A DNA stretch of 64,000 bases, from the NCBI GenBank assembly GCA_905221615.1, contig CAJNDT010004713.1:400001-464000 (forward strand). Reading direction: 5' to 3'. Positions 9,339 through 19,136 of this stretch are shown piece after piece. Within the stretch, counting starts at the first letter, position 1; the number at the start of each line of letters is the position of its first letter. Origin of the DNA: Symbiodinium sp. CCMP2592. Lineage: Eukaryota > Sar > Dinophyceae > Suessiales > Symbiodiniaceae. The notes under the pieces were generated by a model that saw only the letters and a program-made list of their open reading frames with translations, did no database searches and had not been told where the DNA came from. The translations under genes were made by a program, and so were the position numbers.

Positions 9339-9340
9339 TG
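9336..9340 (+). promoter_or_regulatory. TAATG stop-start coupling of ORF3 and ORF4
   Basis: The ORF3 stop TAA (9336-9338) shares its last A with the ATG of ORF4 (9338-9340). Overlapping stop-start pentamers of this form are used for termination-reinitiation in some RNA viruses and LINE-type elements. It is the best explanation of how ORF4 is translated and decides its start: the frame is also open upstream from a GTG at 9323, but no ATG lies between. Confidence 0.6.
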
Positions 9341-11020
9341 GGCTTACACTGGATGTGGAAACAGATTACCAGGGCTCCCATCAGATGTATGGACCGCCAA
9401 CAATCAAATGCAAAAGCAGCAGCGAAACGACCACCACCATTTCTCGAACCCGAGAATGAACCACAGACGCGTGAACCTTTAGGACCCAACAGGGTCAATT
9501 CTGGAGAAACAACGGATTTGCGACCTGTGTGGCACACTTCCCGAAGCGAAGTCTACCATCTTTCAGACAGCTGTTACCAGCTCAAGCAAGCAAAAGATGT
9601 TTCAAGGAAGGTGCTGTGTAAAACCTGCCTCCAGGCAGTACAAGTTGCGGAGATTCGCAGGAACGATCCTTTTCAAAGAGGTGATACACGATCACGTGGC
9701 ACCGAAAGGGACATTGAACGGTTTCAAACCTATGACGATGCAAGTACTACTCCTCATATGAGGCAATTATTCAGTGATGCATTGCATTCACAAATGGCCG
9801 AAGAAGCCATGCAGATTACCTATACATCAATCCCTAAGGGATCCTCGGCAAGAGCCAGAGGTACATCTGCACTCGCAAGTGCCTCATCGTCGTCAGTGCC
9901 CAAGGCAATGCCACCAGTGCCTAACAAGGCAAACATGTCACCTCCACCTAAGTCTCCTCCGCCAAAGGCGAAAGGAACAGTACCTTCAGATCCTCCGAGA
10001 CCAAAAGGTCCTACCAGAAGAGGAGGTCAAAATCGGCGCATTCAACGAAAAGCAGCTAGAGAAGCCCATAACAGTGGACTCTGCAACCATGCAGACGCTG
10101 CACTTGGCGAAGCCAATCAAGGCCAGGCCATTAACACTATGTGCCGAAACATGGCAGTAAGACACGTCAGCTCTATCGATGCAACGGTAGAAGCAGCCGA
10201 GCAGTTTACGCAACGCGTGCAACAGCATGTAGAAACATATGATGAAGAGGAACCGTGGAGCACGGAGTTTCTACCAGTCGTGGAAGTCCTATTCAGGAAC
10301 TTGAGCAGCGACGAAACAACTGTCATACATGACAATCATACGGCAACTATGCCTATTCAGAAATATCTCGACCTCCTCAGAATCGCACAATCATTGCGAA
10401 ACTCTATCCAGAGAGACAAGGAGGAAAGAAAGGATCATCTTGACACCATCCAAGATACTCTATCCAGAGTGGAAATCCTTCTAACAGCACTGAAGGACTC
10501 AAAAACAGTCTTCAATCAATTGGTCCATTCCTCACTAGAGATAGAGCGAAGACATAAAAACCTCAAAAATGTCCTTGAGACACTTTTTGACGACCAAAGC
10601 TCTGAGGAAGACCAGTCAGAATCTGACCATGAAGAAGTCCTAACTCCTTCTGCAGCACAGTACTGGAACAGCCTTCATGCCCACGCCTTATCTCCCTCAG
10701 GAGATGAAAGTGAAAGATCATGGGCGTCCTCAGACGGACAGCTTGAAAGAAGAAGGGCCGAACGGGCAAAGGCTAAGCAGCCACAACCGGCTAAAGCCGA
10801 GGCAACTCCAATCAGCTCACAAGCTGCACCAAAGGCCGAGCCAAAGGCGACTACATCCAACCATGGATATGAAACTGCAGACGCCGCCTTCACCAGGGCT
10901 GAGAACAGATTACTCGGAATCTTTTCAAGTTCCGAAGAAGATCACTCAGACCCGGATGAACCACATCCGAACGTCTATGCTCGAGCCTATGATCCAAACC
11001 TGGATCCAAATCTGAGATAA
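9338..11020 (+). CDS. Retroelement ORF4: basic zinc-knuckle and coiled-coil protein of unknown function
   Basis: The protein is 560 residues from the ATG that overlaps the ORF3 stop. I do not recognise a family. Residues 60-100 hold a possible zinc site, WHTSRSEVYHLSDSC followed 15 residues later by CKTC (His, His, Cys, Cys, Cys), a layout seen in other dinoflagellate retroelement proteins. Residues 160-240 are proline- and lysine-rich (PPPKSPPPKAKG) and run into a strongly basic patch (RRGGQNRRIQRKAAR), which suggests nucleic-acid binding. Residues 345-420 read as a coiled coil with regular Leu/Ile spacing. The C-terminal third is acidic and disordered with repeated SSEED-type clusters. A nucleocapsid-like or RNA-chaperone role is a guess. 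The last ten codons are also present in the inverted copy at 35641-35674. Confidence 0.8.
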   Translation: MGLHWMWKQITRAPIRCMDRQQSNAKAAAKRPPPFLEPENEPQTREPLGPNRVNSGETTDLRPVWHTSRSEVYHLSDSCYQLKQAKDVSRKVLCKTCLQAVQVAEIRRNDPFQRGDTRSRGTERDIERFQTYDDASTTPHMRQLFSDALHSQMAEEAMQITYTSIPKGSSARARGTSALASASSSSVPKAMPPVPNKANMSPPPKSPPPKAKGTVPSDPPRPKGPTRRGGQNRRIQRKAAREAHNSGLCNHADAALGEANQGQAINTMCRNMAVRHVSSIDATVEAAEQFTQRVQQHVETYDEEEPWSTEFLPVVEVLFRNLSSDETTVIHDNHTATMPIQKYLDLLRIAQSLRNSIQRDKEERKDHLDTIQDTLSRVEILLTALKDSKTVFNQLVHSSLEIERRHKNLKNVLETLFDDQSSEEDQSESDHEEVLTPSAAQYWNSLHAHALSPSGDESERSWASSDGQLERRRAERAKAKQPQPAKAEATPISSQAAPKAEPKATTSNHGYETADAAFTRAENRLLGIFSSSEEDHSDPDEPHPNVYARAYDPNLDPNLR

Positions 11021-11312
11021 GAAAATTCTCAGAGTTTCACAACAGTGACTCACAAAGCTCTAACAAGAGCACAATGAAGGGCTGCATAATTCGGTAGAAG
11101 AACATTCCCAGACCTGATCTTGTACAGATGATCTCTCTGACCAACATGCATGAGTGTGTGCAAAAGGAGTGACCTCAACAGTGTACTTCAGTGCTATACC
11201 TAGCATAAACAATATGCTGTTTTTATCATGAGTCCAAACTCCGCAACTGTGACAGTGGGCATAATAGTATATGTGTGAATGTGCGGCCATGCTTCCGGTA
11301 AAAGAAAATTAG
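11021..11312 (+). other. Retroelement 3' untranslated region with polypurine tract
   Basis: This stretch lies between the ORF4 stop and the estimated LTR start and is conserved in the inverted copy at 35350-35640, with scattered substitutions and small indels. It ends in AAAAGAAAA (about 11300-11308), a good polypurine tract just before a TG. No coding frame of interest is present. Confidence 0.6.
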
Positions 11313-11318
11313 TGTCTG
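11299..11318 (+). promoter_or_regulatory. 3' polypurine-tract-like signal
   Basis: TAAAAGAAAATTAGTGTCTG spans the presumed plus-strand primer site and the first bases of the LTR. It is matched at 4010-4029 (19/20) and exactly in the inverted copy (35344-35363). Confidence 0.55.
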
Positions 11319-11570
11319 TTTGTTTGCGTAAACCTCTAAAGGGGTAGCTCTAACAGGTACCTACAGCAATGGCTGCATGCTCATACATATACATTCCGCT
11401 GCCCATTGGCTCACAGTGGTTTTACCATATTGAGACAAGACAAGCTCTCCTTGCGTAGCAAGACAAAACAACTACTGTCCGTGTGCAGGGCGCTGCCCTT
11501 TGATCCTTAGGGAATAAACTGGTCATACACCTCCTAACAAGGAGCATTTCCTTGTGGGTGTATCGGCTCA
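11313..11570 (+). repeat. 3' LTR of copy 1 (start approximate)
   Basis: The right end is fixed by comparison: sequence shared with the inverted copy stops after TATCGGC plus one variable base plus CA at 11570. The left end is estimated as the first TG after the polypurine tract, which gives about 258 bases, a plausible size for a copia LTR. It contains an AATAAA-like stretch (GGGAATAAACTGG, about 11510-11522). The start could lie further left, because no 5' LTR is in the window to compare with. Confidence 0.6.
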
Positions 11571-11672
11571 CCCCCCCCCTTAGGGGAGACCCCTTTAAAG
11601 GGGGCTTTAAAGGGGCTTAAAGGGGGGCTTAAAGGGGGGCTTAAGCCCCCCTTTGTCAAAGGGGGTGGGGCC
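11571..11672. repeat. C- and G-run hairpin cluster flanking the LTR
   Basis: Directly after the LTR come nine C, then alternating GGGG...CTTTAAAG and GGGGGGCTTAA units. They contain a perfect 24-base palindrome at 11631-11654 centred on CTTAAG. The inverted copy is also flanked by a run of seven C next to CTTA/TTAA, so the element may favour such sites. Confidence 0.7.
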
Positions 11673-12228
11673 CATCCTCAGAACACGACTGTGGCGGAAT
11701 CTCATTTTTTTTTGTGTGAGCGGGCCTCGTCGACTACGCCCTCAGACCCAGTAAGAAGCGAATGAAAACAAGAAGATAATGAAGAACTGTACAGAAAGAT
11801 CCTAATGGGTGAAACAGGTCGCAACTGGGGTCGACCTTCTAGATGTACCGTCTCTCAGTTAGCCTTCTCCAGAGCGGCAACCAGCTGCACAGAAGCATGA
11901 GCATCCCGGCAAGCAGTGAGAAACAGCGCGTTGCCGTCATTGCCCTTGATGCAAAGCAGCTATAAGAGGAGAGCCAAGCGCACCTGACCAAGGCGTCGTA
12001 CTGGAGAACCCCAGTTTCCGACGTGTGGGTTTTGTCGTACCCAGAGATGCAATGTGACGGAGAGGCCGCACACAGGCAGACCAGCGTAGCATAACGCGGC
12101 AGACTGACAGACCCATCACAAGAGCCAATACGCAGGTTTCACCCAAGTTGCCCAGGTTCAAATCCGGCTAAATCCAGGTTCCAAACACGCCTACGCTCTC
12201 CGGGGCATTTCTAGTTCAGAGTCACTCT
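11673..12228. other. Unassigned sequence
   Basis: I see no recognisable gene, RNA or repeat here. Open frames are short and overlap on both strands. Confidence 0.5.
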
Positions 12229-12740
12229 TGCCCTTGCAAGGCACCATGGTGTGAAGTTGGACTTGGGCGCCTTTTTTGAGCAACATCTGGGTCGAACATG
12301 TATCTATTTTCTGGTGGTTGCTTTCTCGGCCCTTGCGAGACCCACGTTTGGGAAGCTGGGCTGGGAAGGTGTGGCGTCCTGCAGGCTGCTAATTGCCCAG
12401 CATGGCTTCTGTCCATTGGTGCCTGGCCTGCTGTCTTAGTGCAAAGATCAGAGTATCTGCCCTTGCAAGCAAGGTCCACACTGGTGGAAAGCTGGGCTTG
12501 AATTCTAGGTGCTGATGCACTTGCCACTGCGACATGCTCTTCGCTTTGTATGGGTGCTTGGACGCATCCTTTCACACCAAGAGCCTCTCCTTGCAAGGCC
12601 CTCCTTGGAGAAGCTGGGCGAAATGAAAAAAGCGGCCGGGATGGGTGTGTTGTATTGTTCGACCTTTTATGGATGTTGGGCAATACGTGTGCCATTGCGC
12701 GACTCAGTTCATCTGAGAAGCGGGGCATCTGAGCGGTGGT
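12229..12740. repeat. Degenerate tandem repeat, period about 100-130 bases
   Basis: A block of the form CCTTGCAAGGC, about 15 variable bases, then GAAGCTGGGC recurs at about 12229, 12330, 12461 and 12588. The sequence between the blocks is only loosely alike. This looks like an old minisatellite; the open frames across it on both strands are by-products. Confidence 0.45.
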
Positions 12741-13584
12741 AGTTGCTAGGTGCCGGGCATGTCTTGCCAAACGACGTCTGCCGGCTAAGTCTGCTAGTTG
12801 CGGCCCGTCTCACCCTGTTTTGTTCTTTTTGTGATTGACATTATTGTAGTTTCTTACTGGATTTCAGGCCCGCCCACGCCAAAAAAAAGTTCCGGCGATG
12901 CTCCGGAAGCTCTTCCACTCACGGCTAGGTGGTATCCATGTTCGTCATAAGCTGTTCAGCAAAGTGGAGCCTCGCTCAGCGACTCTGAGCAAGTCGTGCA
13001 CATCAAAGTCCAAAAGTCCAAAAACAAGTGGCAAGCCAAGGACAGGAAGGCCATCAGGTTGGATGCGCGGACATCAGTATGACCTCTCCATTGTGTGCGA
13101 TTGTGCGCTGTACTAAGCCGCGGAAGTCCGCACGCTGCAGCAGATGCACTTCTCAATTACTTCGTCTCAAATCGGAGACCGGAAGATGGTAGCTTGTCTA
13201 CATTTGGGGAAGACACGGGCCAGCGACTGAATCCGTGTCCGACTGACTTGCTTTCCATTCTTGAGACAAGATGTCACACATGGAAGAAGGGTCGGAAATT
13301 TTGTTTCGAGTGTCATCGACGTGGACTTGCCGGAGGCTGGTGCTTCGGCTGCACAGAAGGAACACCAATGTCACCGAAGATGCTTATCCTTTTAAATGTT
13401 CAAACCGGGCCAAAGTCCACCACCACAAGGAAAGTTTGGGGAATTTTGAGCCAGAAATCTCCTTTCAATCAAAAAAGAAAGCCTTCAGAAGCGACTCAAA
13501 AGTAGAACGATCTGAGAACGATGCTCTGTTGAGGTGAAAACTGGAGAGTACAGAATCAAAAGTTGCGACAAAACGCACGGCTGC
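12741..13584. other. Unassigned sequence, possibly remains of a retroelement
   Basis: No intact gene is visible. Because a decayed integrase reads leftward into this stretch from 14030, some of it may be the degraded region downstream of integrase. I could not find RT motifs on the - strand. Confidence 0.35.
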
Positions 13585-14030
13585 AAAAAACCTGATCGCA
13601 TCAAGTTGGCCCGAGCCACTTCAAGGATCTCGCGCTTAGAACTGCTTTGTTCTCGCTCACATACTCCCTAGACGTGTTGTGACGAGATCGCAGCTGCCTG
13701 TGCGGCATAGCTCCAATGAGCATTATCAAAGTAGATGACCTTGATTTTTCATCATCGACACCAAGGAGATGCAATATGTCTTCGTAGTTTTGCTCACCAG
13801 ACTTAGTCTGGAAGGATGTAGCTGAACTTAGAGTACACGTCGTTTACCACGTGAGCAACGGCCTTTTCCTGAAACCTTGAATCCTTGGCATCAGCAGTGA
13901 CAACTTTGCTGTGGATAGTTGATGATCCGCCTGACTTTCTGGTCAAGGTTACATTTTTGGCTCGTTGGCAAATCGGGCAGAAAGGTGAAGGAAGCTTCGT
14001 CCTTCTTGGATTTCGGAACCGGCTCGACAT
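13585..14030 (-). pseudogene. Decayed copia-type integrase fragment
   Basis: Read on the - strand, three frames in succession give an integrase core. Segment 1 (14030-13806) has the second half of an HHCC zinc site, FCPICQRAK, then KVVTADAK (first catalytic Asp) and AHVVNDVYSKF. It is followed by a frame change near 13805 into KSGEQNYEDILHLLG. A second change near 13740 leads to VIYFDNAHW (second Asp), then an in-frame stop at 13668-13670, then GVCERE (catalytic Glu region) and KREILEVARANLMRSG. The order zinc site, D, DN, ER and a helix ending in RSG is that of Ty1/copia integrases. At least two frameshifts and one stop make it dead. It is on the opposite strand to copy 1 and is therefore a separate, older insertion. 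Confidence 0.6.
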
Positions 14031-14842
14031 GTGAAACGCAGTTCAAGCTGCATCGAAAGTTACGAAAGTTTTGATAGCCTATCGGAGGAAGTCTCCGACA
14101 GCGAGTGTGTCCAGGATTGTCCAGGCTTGTCGAGCTTGTAAATCCCAGAAACCCGAAGCCCCCAGATTGGCGGGAACTGACGACGGACAAGGCATGGAAC
14201 TTTTGGATTGATGGTCAGCTTGTATTCGACGTTATGACATCTTCAGATGTACTCAGGTCTCAAGCTTCAGCACAGTTTTTCGTTGCATGGCACACGACAT
14301 GTGTCTTGCAATTGAACGATTGCTGGAAGACAGTTTGCCTGGACTGAAGGGTCGTTTGCATCGTGTGGTTGTGTGAAATTTGGGTTGTGAAGAGGCACAA
14401 CGTTCAGGGTTAGCCTTTTGATCAGAAGCCAGGGTCTTGGGTCTAAGGAAAGGGATGGGGAAAATAGTTTATTTCAGTCATGCAGCTGCGCAGTGCGAGT
14501 GTACGCCACATCATGAATGCCAGTCTTTTCGTTGTGACCCATGTGCTCTGACCCTCAACCGTGCTGACTCCGCAGTTTTGGCCTCGGACGATTTTTTGCC
14601 TTCGGGCCCGATTTTCGACGTTTCGAGAACGCAGAGATCACGCCATGGCCTCTGCTGGGGGAGTCCCTAGACCCCACCGGCCAATGACTGGTTTTGCACA
14701 ACTTGTCATTGCAGTCTCTTTACTAGTGCCTTGGATTGCAACATCGAGATCCGACTTCAGTGTGCACACGGCCCTTAATGCATGTCTAAGCCCAAAACCC
14801 GCACCTTTCGAGGTGTGTAAACATTGTCTAGGCTCGATGGGG
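14031..14842. other. Unassigned sequence
   Basis: The stretch next to the integrase fragment may hold more of its N-terminal side on the - strand (GHTRCRRLPP near 14100), but I could not confirm motifs. The remainder shows nothing recognisable. Confidence 0.35.
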
Positions 14843-14955
14843 TTCATCGTGATGATGATGATGACCAAGATGACGATGATGGTAATTAGGAAGGTGGTGG
14901 CCGTGACGGTGGTGGTGGTGGTGGTGGTGGTGGTGGTGGTGGTGGTGGTGGTGGT
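14843..14955 (+). repeat. GAT and GGT trinucleotide tract
   Basis: Degenerate GATGAT (14848-14885) is followed by an uninterrupted (GGT)16 at 14908-14955. Confidence 0.95.
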
Positions 14956-15450
14956 ACTGTTTACGAGTATCATGAGGCAAAAAGCAGTTCTGCGAGTCAC
15001 GGTAGTGAGTTATGGGTGATGGTAGCAGTGATGATGATATCGATCATGACGTTGAGAGTGGCGATTGGGGTATTGATGCTCGCGAAATAATCTTGTATTA
15101 ATCTGGTCATGGTCCTTATGGTTTGTATTGTTATTCGACCAATCATATTTACATATGTGTCGTGCTTCATGACAATCCTCACCGTCGTCATGACCGGGTC
15201 GCCTCAACCACGAGAACCAGTAGTGTTTATCGTTTGAGGTGCTTGGTCAAGTCAGCACACCTCCCTTGAAGATATTCTCAGGTTGCTTAAAGCCTGGACT
15301 TTGTTGTGGCACGTAGTTAACTTGCAATGAGCCCAGACGGCTCAATGCCCACACCCGGCATATACAACAATTCAATTAAGGTAATGCAGGGTTGATATCA
15401 TCAACCGTAGAACCCCAAGCCTTTTGACCGTAGAGCTCCAGAGCCCCCTG
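14956..15450. other. Unassigned sequence
   Basis: The only item seen is the right half of a palindromic element at 15373-15409. Otherwise no gene or repeat is recognisable. Confidence 0.4.
15373..15409. repeat. Palindromic family B, right half only
   Basis: TTAAGGTAATGCAGG...ATATCATCAACCGTA matches the right arm of the other family B copies; the left arm is missing. Confidence 0.5.
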
Positions 15451-15492
15451 CAAAAGGGCCGGTAAGTCCTGTTCCTGGAACGCTAAACGCCA

Positions 15493-15604
15493 GCCCTGAA
15501 CCTTGAACCCTAAGCCCTGAACCTTAAACCCTAAGCCCTGAACCTCAAACCCTAAGCCCTGAACCCTGAACCCTAAGCCCTGAACCCTGAACCCTAAACC
15601 CTAC
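15493..15604 (+). repeat. CCCTAAA/CCCTGAA-type tract
   Basis: Sixteen or so heptamer-like units, mixing CCCTGAA, CCCTAAG and CCCTAAA. Confidence 0.85.
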
Positions 15605-16279
15605 ATGAGTCCCAAAGCTCCACGAACCGAAAAGCTGACAGGTCCTCGCTCCGCGCTGCTTCGTGGGCCTGTCGCCGCAGGCCCGGCTCCCGCGCCCGGC
15701 AGCTTTGCTGCATTGAAGCTATGAGGGTTGTAATACTTGCTATACTTCGGTGTACGTTTATGAGAGGTACTGTGAGGGTTCTCATGAGTGTAGGTTCATT
15801 ATCGGTTTTCCAACATCCGTTTACCTGGACCCAGAACCCCAAGCCCAAGCCCTAACCCGAAACCCCCAACCCCTAACCCTATGTAGACCCTGACAAGCCA
15901 TGTCTGCCACCAGGACATATCCCCACACTTTTTAGCAACAGTGATAGTAACCCTCATGATGTCGAGCTTGACAAGAAGGCAAAGAGGGTTTAAGGGTTTG
16001 AGGTAGACGGCAAAGTCTCGCGAAAGAGGTGCCGACTCCTCTCAAGGGAACCTTCATGGAACCCTATGAGGAACCCTTGTCGAAGTTCAAGAAACCCCCC
16101 AAAAAAGCACTGTGAAAGGAATCCTTAAAGGGACCCTAGTGGAACCCGAAAAGGAACCCGGCAAGAAAGTTTAATGGACATATTTTGAGGAACAATGATG
16201 GGGCTGCAGGGTTGTTTACGCAGGCGTGAACTCGAATCCCTGGGCTCGATCAGGAAATTTCAGGGCTAAATTCTGATGC

Positions 16280-16383
16280 TACGGTTGATGCTATAAATCT
16301 TGCATCACTTTAATGACCCTAAACTATGGGAATTATGGCATATTCATATTATGGCTCATGCATGGTTTATATCATCAACCGTA
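16280..16383. mobile_element. Palindromic family B, full copy
   Basis: Arms of about 45 bases: TACGGTTGATGCTATAAATC at the left and its near-complement ending ATATCATCAACCGTA at the right, around an AATTATGGCATATTC centre. Non-coding, MITE-like. Confidence 0.7.
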
Positions 16384-16429
16384 ACACTCCCGAAACCGGT
16401 TCGGGGTTTGGGGTTCAGGGTTTGGGATC

Positions 16430-16611
16430 TGGGAGTTTCCGAAAGTAGGGGACCCTAAGATAGTACCCTAATTAGCAAGATTCTTATAATAGGGACCCCA
16501 AAAAAGGTACCCCTAACTTACGTAAACCCTATAGATCCCTTATAGGAACCCTGTAAAGGAACCCTTATAGATCCCTTTAAAGGTACCCCCCCCCAATTTT
16601 CGGAAACGCCC
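16430..16611. mobile_element. Palindromic family E, copy with internal insertion
   Basis: GGGAGTTTCCGAAAGTAGGG at the left pairs with AATTTTCGGAAACGCCC at the right. In the middle GGACCC...TAGTACCC pairs with GGTACCCC. A TATAGATCCCTTATAGG repeat has been inserted into the right arm. Confidence 0.55.
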
Positions 16612-16705
16612 ATCTATACCTTTCAGCAGCCTCTGAGGCACAGCGTGCCACCATGCCGGAGTTCGATATGAACAGCCGCGCATCTTACATCTTTAATCAA
16701 AGGGG

Positions 16706-16820
16706 AAAAGGAGGGACCCTTAATGGGGACCCCTACCCTATAATGGACCATATAATGGGTATATAATGGCTGTATTAAGGGTATATACCTAGGGGTCCTT
16801 ATTAAGGGTCCCTCCTTTTA
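16706..16820. repeat. Single long palindrome (F)
   Basis: AAAAGGAGGGACCCTTAAT at the left and ATTAAGGGTCCCTCCTTTT at the right pair almost perfectly. The centre is rich in ATATAATGG units that also fold back. No second copy was noticed. Confidence 0.7.
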
Positions 16821-17146
16821 CCCTTGGATTTAACGAATGAGGGAGCCAAGAAGCACATAAGCATAAGCATTTTCTAGGGATATCCCTACCTTATTCGGCT
16901 TCATTGTAAGGAGGTCTAGATGGGACATCCCTATCTTTTTTGGGGCCTTAAAGAAGGATCCGATTCTTTGGTTGAGGGTCCTGTCTAGAATCTCATAGTA
17001 CCCCGAAAGAGAACCTTAGTTTAGGACTTTATAGCACCATTACGGGTCCTTCAAGGGTTCCTCTAAGATTCCTTCAGGGGGTTCTTTTTAGGCCTCCAAT
17101 GCCTCAAGGCCTCGAAAACTTCCTTTCCGAAACCCGAATCCTGGAT

Positions 17147-17242
17147 CCTAAACCCTGAACCCTAAACCCTAAACCCTGAACCCTGAACCCTAAACCCTGA
17201 ACCCTAAACCCTAAACCCTAAACCCTGAACCCCAAACCCTGA
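17147..17242 (+). repeat. CCCTAAA-type tract
   Basis: About thirteen heptamer units, mostly CCCTAAA and CCCTGAA. Confidence 0.9.
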
Positions 17243-18186
17243 AAAACCTTCTAAACTGGACCCCACGACCTCTTCCTTAGTATGATTTCCTTGTATAGGT
17301 CCCCAAAGAGAAAGGTTACTAGGGGTTCAGGTAAACCCTGAAGCCAAAGTATAACACTTAGGATTTCATCGGCGTTTCGGAAGGGTTCTATGAGGAGTTG
17401 CTACGGTTTGAATATTTTTGTGGGTTTTGCAGAGGGGATCATGGGACTTAGTAGGGGTTGGGAGTCCACCCCATTGGGGTTGCTGGACTTTGTAACCCTG
17501 CTTTTCGCCTACTGGCCTCAAGGGCCTAAACCCTAAACCCTAAACCCTAAATGTGAGGTAGTCGGATTTGTGATTCCGGATCCATCGGGTCAGGGTCTAG
17601 GTTGCAGTGTCTTGTGGTTCAAGCCTTGAACACTTGAGCATAGCAAACACTGAAAGTTTTATGCATACTCACCATAGTTCTTTCAAGTTCCTGTGTTTTT
17701 TGTTTGCAAGGGCTTCTATGAGGATTTTACAGTTTGTTTCTAAATCAGGGTTCTATGGCCGCACATCTCACGTGTCTGTGAGGATTTCATGGGTATCATT
17801 CTCCCGCAAGTAAGGACAAGGAGCACAAACAAGGATAAGAAGGGGTGTGTCTAGTGTTTCTGGGTTAGGATATGGGGTTGCGAGTGTGCGAGGCTTTCAG
17901 TTTTTTCTCCGTTCCAGGAAGGTTTCAAGAAGGCCGTCTTAAAAACAAGAACAAACTGTAAATCTTCAGTCCTAAAAAAATCTATATAGACCCTGCACCC
18001 TAAACCGAAAACCCATGCCTAAACCCTGAATTGCTAATGGCCGAGGTGTTGTTGATAGAACCGAAATGCAGTTGTGCAACACTACGCTGAAGCTGACCAG
18101 CTCTGTGATACTCATCTGCATTACTTTTGGTCCTAAGTCTCAAAAATAGGGTTGAGGATTTAGGGTTTAGGGGTCTAGGGTTTAGG

Positions 18187-18279
18187 CTCCAATATGCCTT
18201 ATTTAAGGAATATCTCTTAAATTGTGAGGGGATCCCTAAGATGATTTAAGGACTGTTCATTAACTAAGGGACATCGGAG
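18187..18279. mobile_element. Palindromic family D, copy 1
   Basis: CTCCAATATGCCTTATTTAAG at the left end pairs with CTTAATGAACAG-like and CATCGGAG sequence at the right. The arms are diverged. Confidence 0.5.
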
Positions 18280-18290
18280 TTTCTGGGTTC

Positions 18291-18413
18291 CCTAAACCCT
18301 AAACCCTAAACCCTGAACCCTAAACCCTAAACCCCTAAACCCCTAAACCCTAAATCCTAAACCCTAAACCCCAAACCCTAAACCCCAAACCCCAAACCCT
18401 GAAGCCTTGAACC
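18291..18413 (+). repeat. CCCTAAA-type tract
   Basis: About seventeen units, including expanded CCCCTAAA and CCCCAAA variants. Confidence 0.9.
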
Positions 18414-18476
18414 CCAGGCCTTGAACCCTGAGCTCTCCTGAACCTTCCGGCTTCTGTGGTGAGGTTTTACCTACTT

Positions 18477-18477
<1 letters not shown>

Positions 18478-18539
<62 letters not shown>

Positions 18540-18660
18540 CTAGTACTAGTACTAGTACTAGTGGTAGTGGTAGTGGTAGTGGTAGTGGTAGTGGTAGTGG
18601 TAGTGGTAGTGGTAGTGGTAGTGGTAGTGGTAGTGGTAGTAGTGGTAGCACCAGTAGCAG
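18478..18660 (+). repeat. TAG and TGGTAG microsatellite
   Basis: A run of about twenty TAG units passes into (TACTAG)n and then into a long (TGGTAG)n tract. The step-wise change of unit suggests successive expansions. Long frames through it on both strands are artefacts. Confidence 0.95.
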
Positions 18661-19136
18661 AGCAGTTGTAGCAGTAGCAGTAGGTCGTCGTCGTGGTAGG
18701 AGTAGCGGTTTCGGTTCGGGGTTCAGGGTTTCAGCATCTGAGAGCCTGGAGGGGGGCAACGACCATGCGACTGCATGCGAGATTGATTGAAGCCATCGAG
18801 CCGGTCTGCAGTGGGGCTTCACCGTCAGATCTTGGTGGGTGGTTCAGGGTTCCATGCGTTGCAGCGATCGCTCCATTAAGCCTCGTCTGCATTGTGCACT
18901 CTTCGCCTTCCTAAACCCTAAAATCCTAAACTCCCAACTCCCTAACCCTATAACCCTAAACACCCTAAGCCCAGCCCTATGGATGTTGTCCTCACCTTTG
19001 TCTTGAACTCCCGCAGACCCCAGGGCCGTACGCCCTTCGGTCGGTCTCCAACTCCAACTCCCCAAGCCCAAAGCGCGAAACTTCAAGCCTTCACCCAAGA
19101 CACTTAAACGCCAAACCCAACTCTTAAACCCGGAGC

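Larger units (their letters stand above)
1..11570 (+). mobile_element. Giant Ty1/copia-type LTR retroelement, 3' part (copy 1)
   Basis: This is the 3' portion of an LTR retroelement whose 5' LTR, gag, protease and integrase are left of the window. Four long frames follow one another with overlaps (ORF1 2-2044, ORF2 2041-3951, ORF3 3942-9338, ORF4 9338-11020), then a short untranslated region and an LTR ending in CA at 11570. The copia assignment rests on the reverse transcriptase and RNase H motifs of ORF2. The visible 11.6 kb already exceeds the usual 5-10 kb of a whole copia element. All frames are free of internal stops, so the copy is probably young. A second copy of its 3' end lies inverted at 35091-35674, and comparing the two fixes the right boundary. 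Confidence 0.9.

Noticed and set aside
12150..12175. GGTTCAAATCC resembles a tRNA B box.
   Set aside because: The flanking bases do not form a T stem, and no A box or acceptor stem was found at the right distance.
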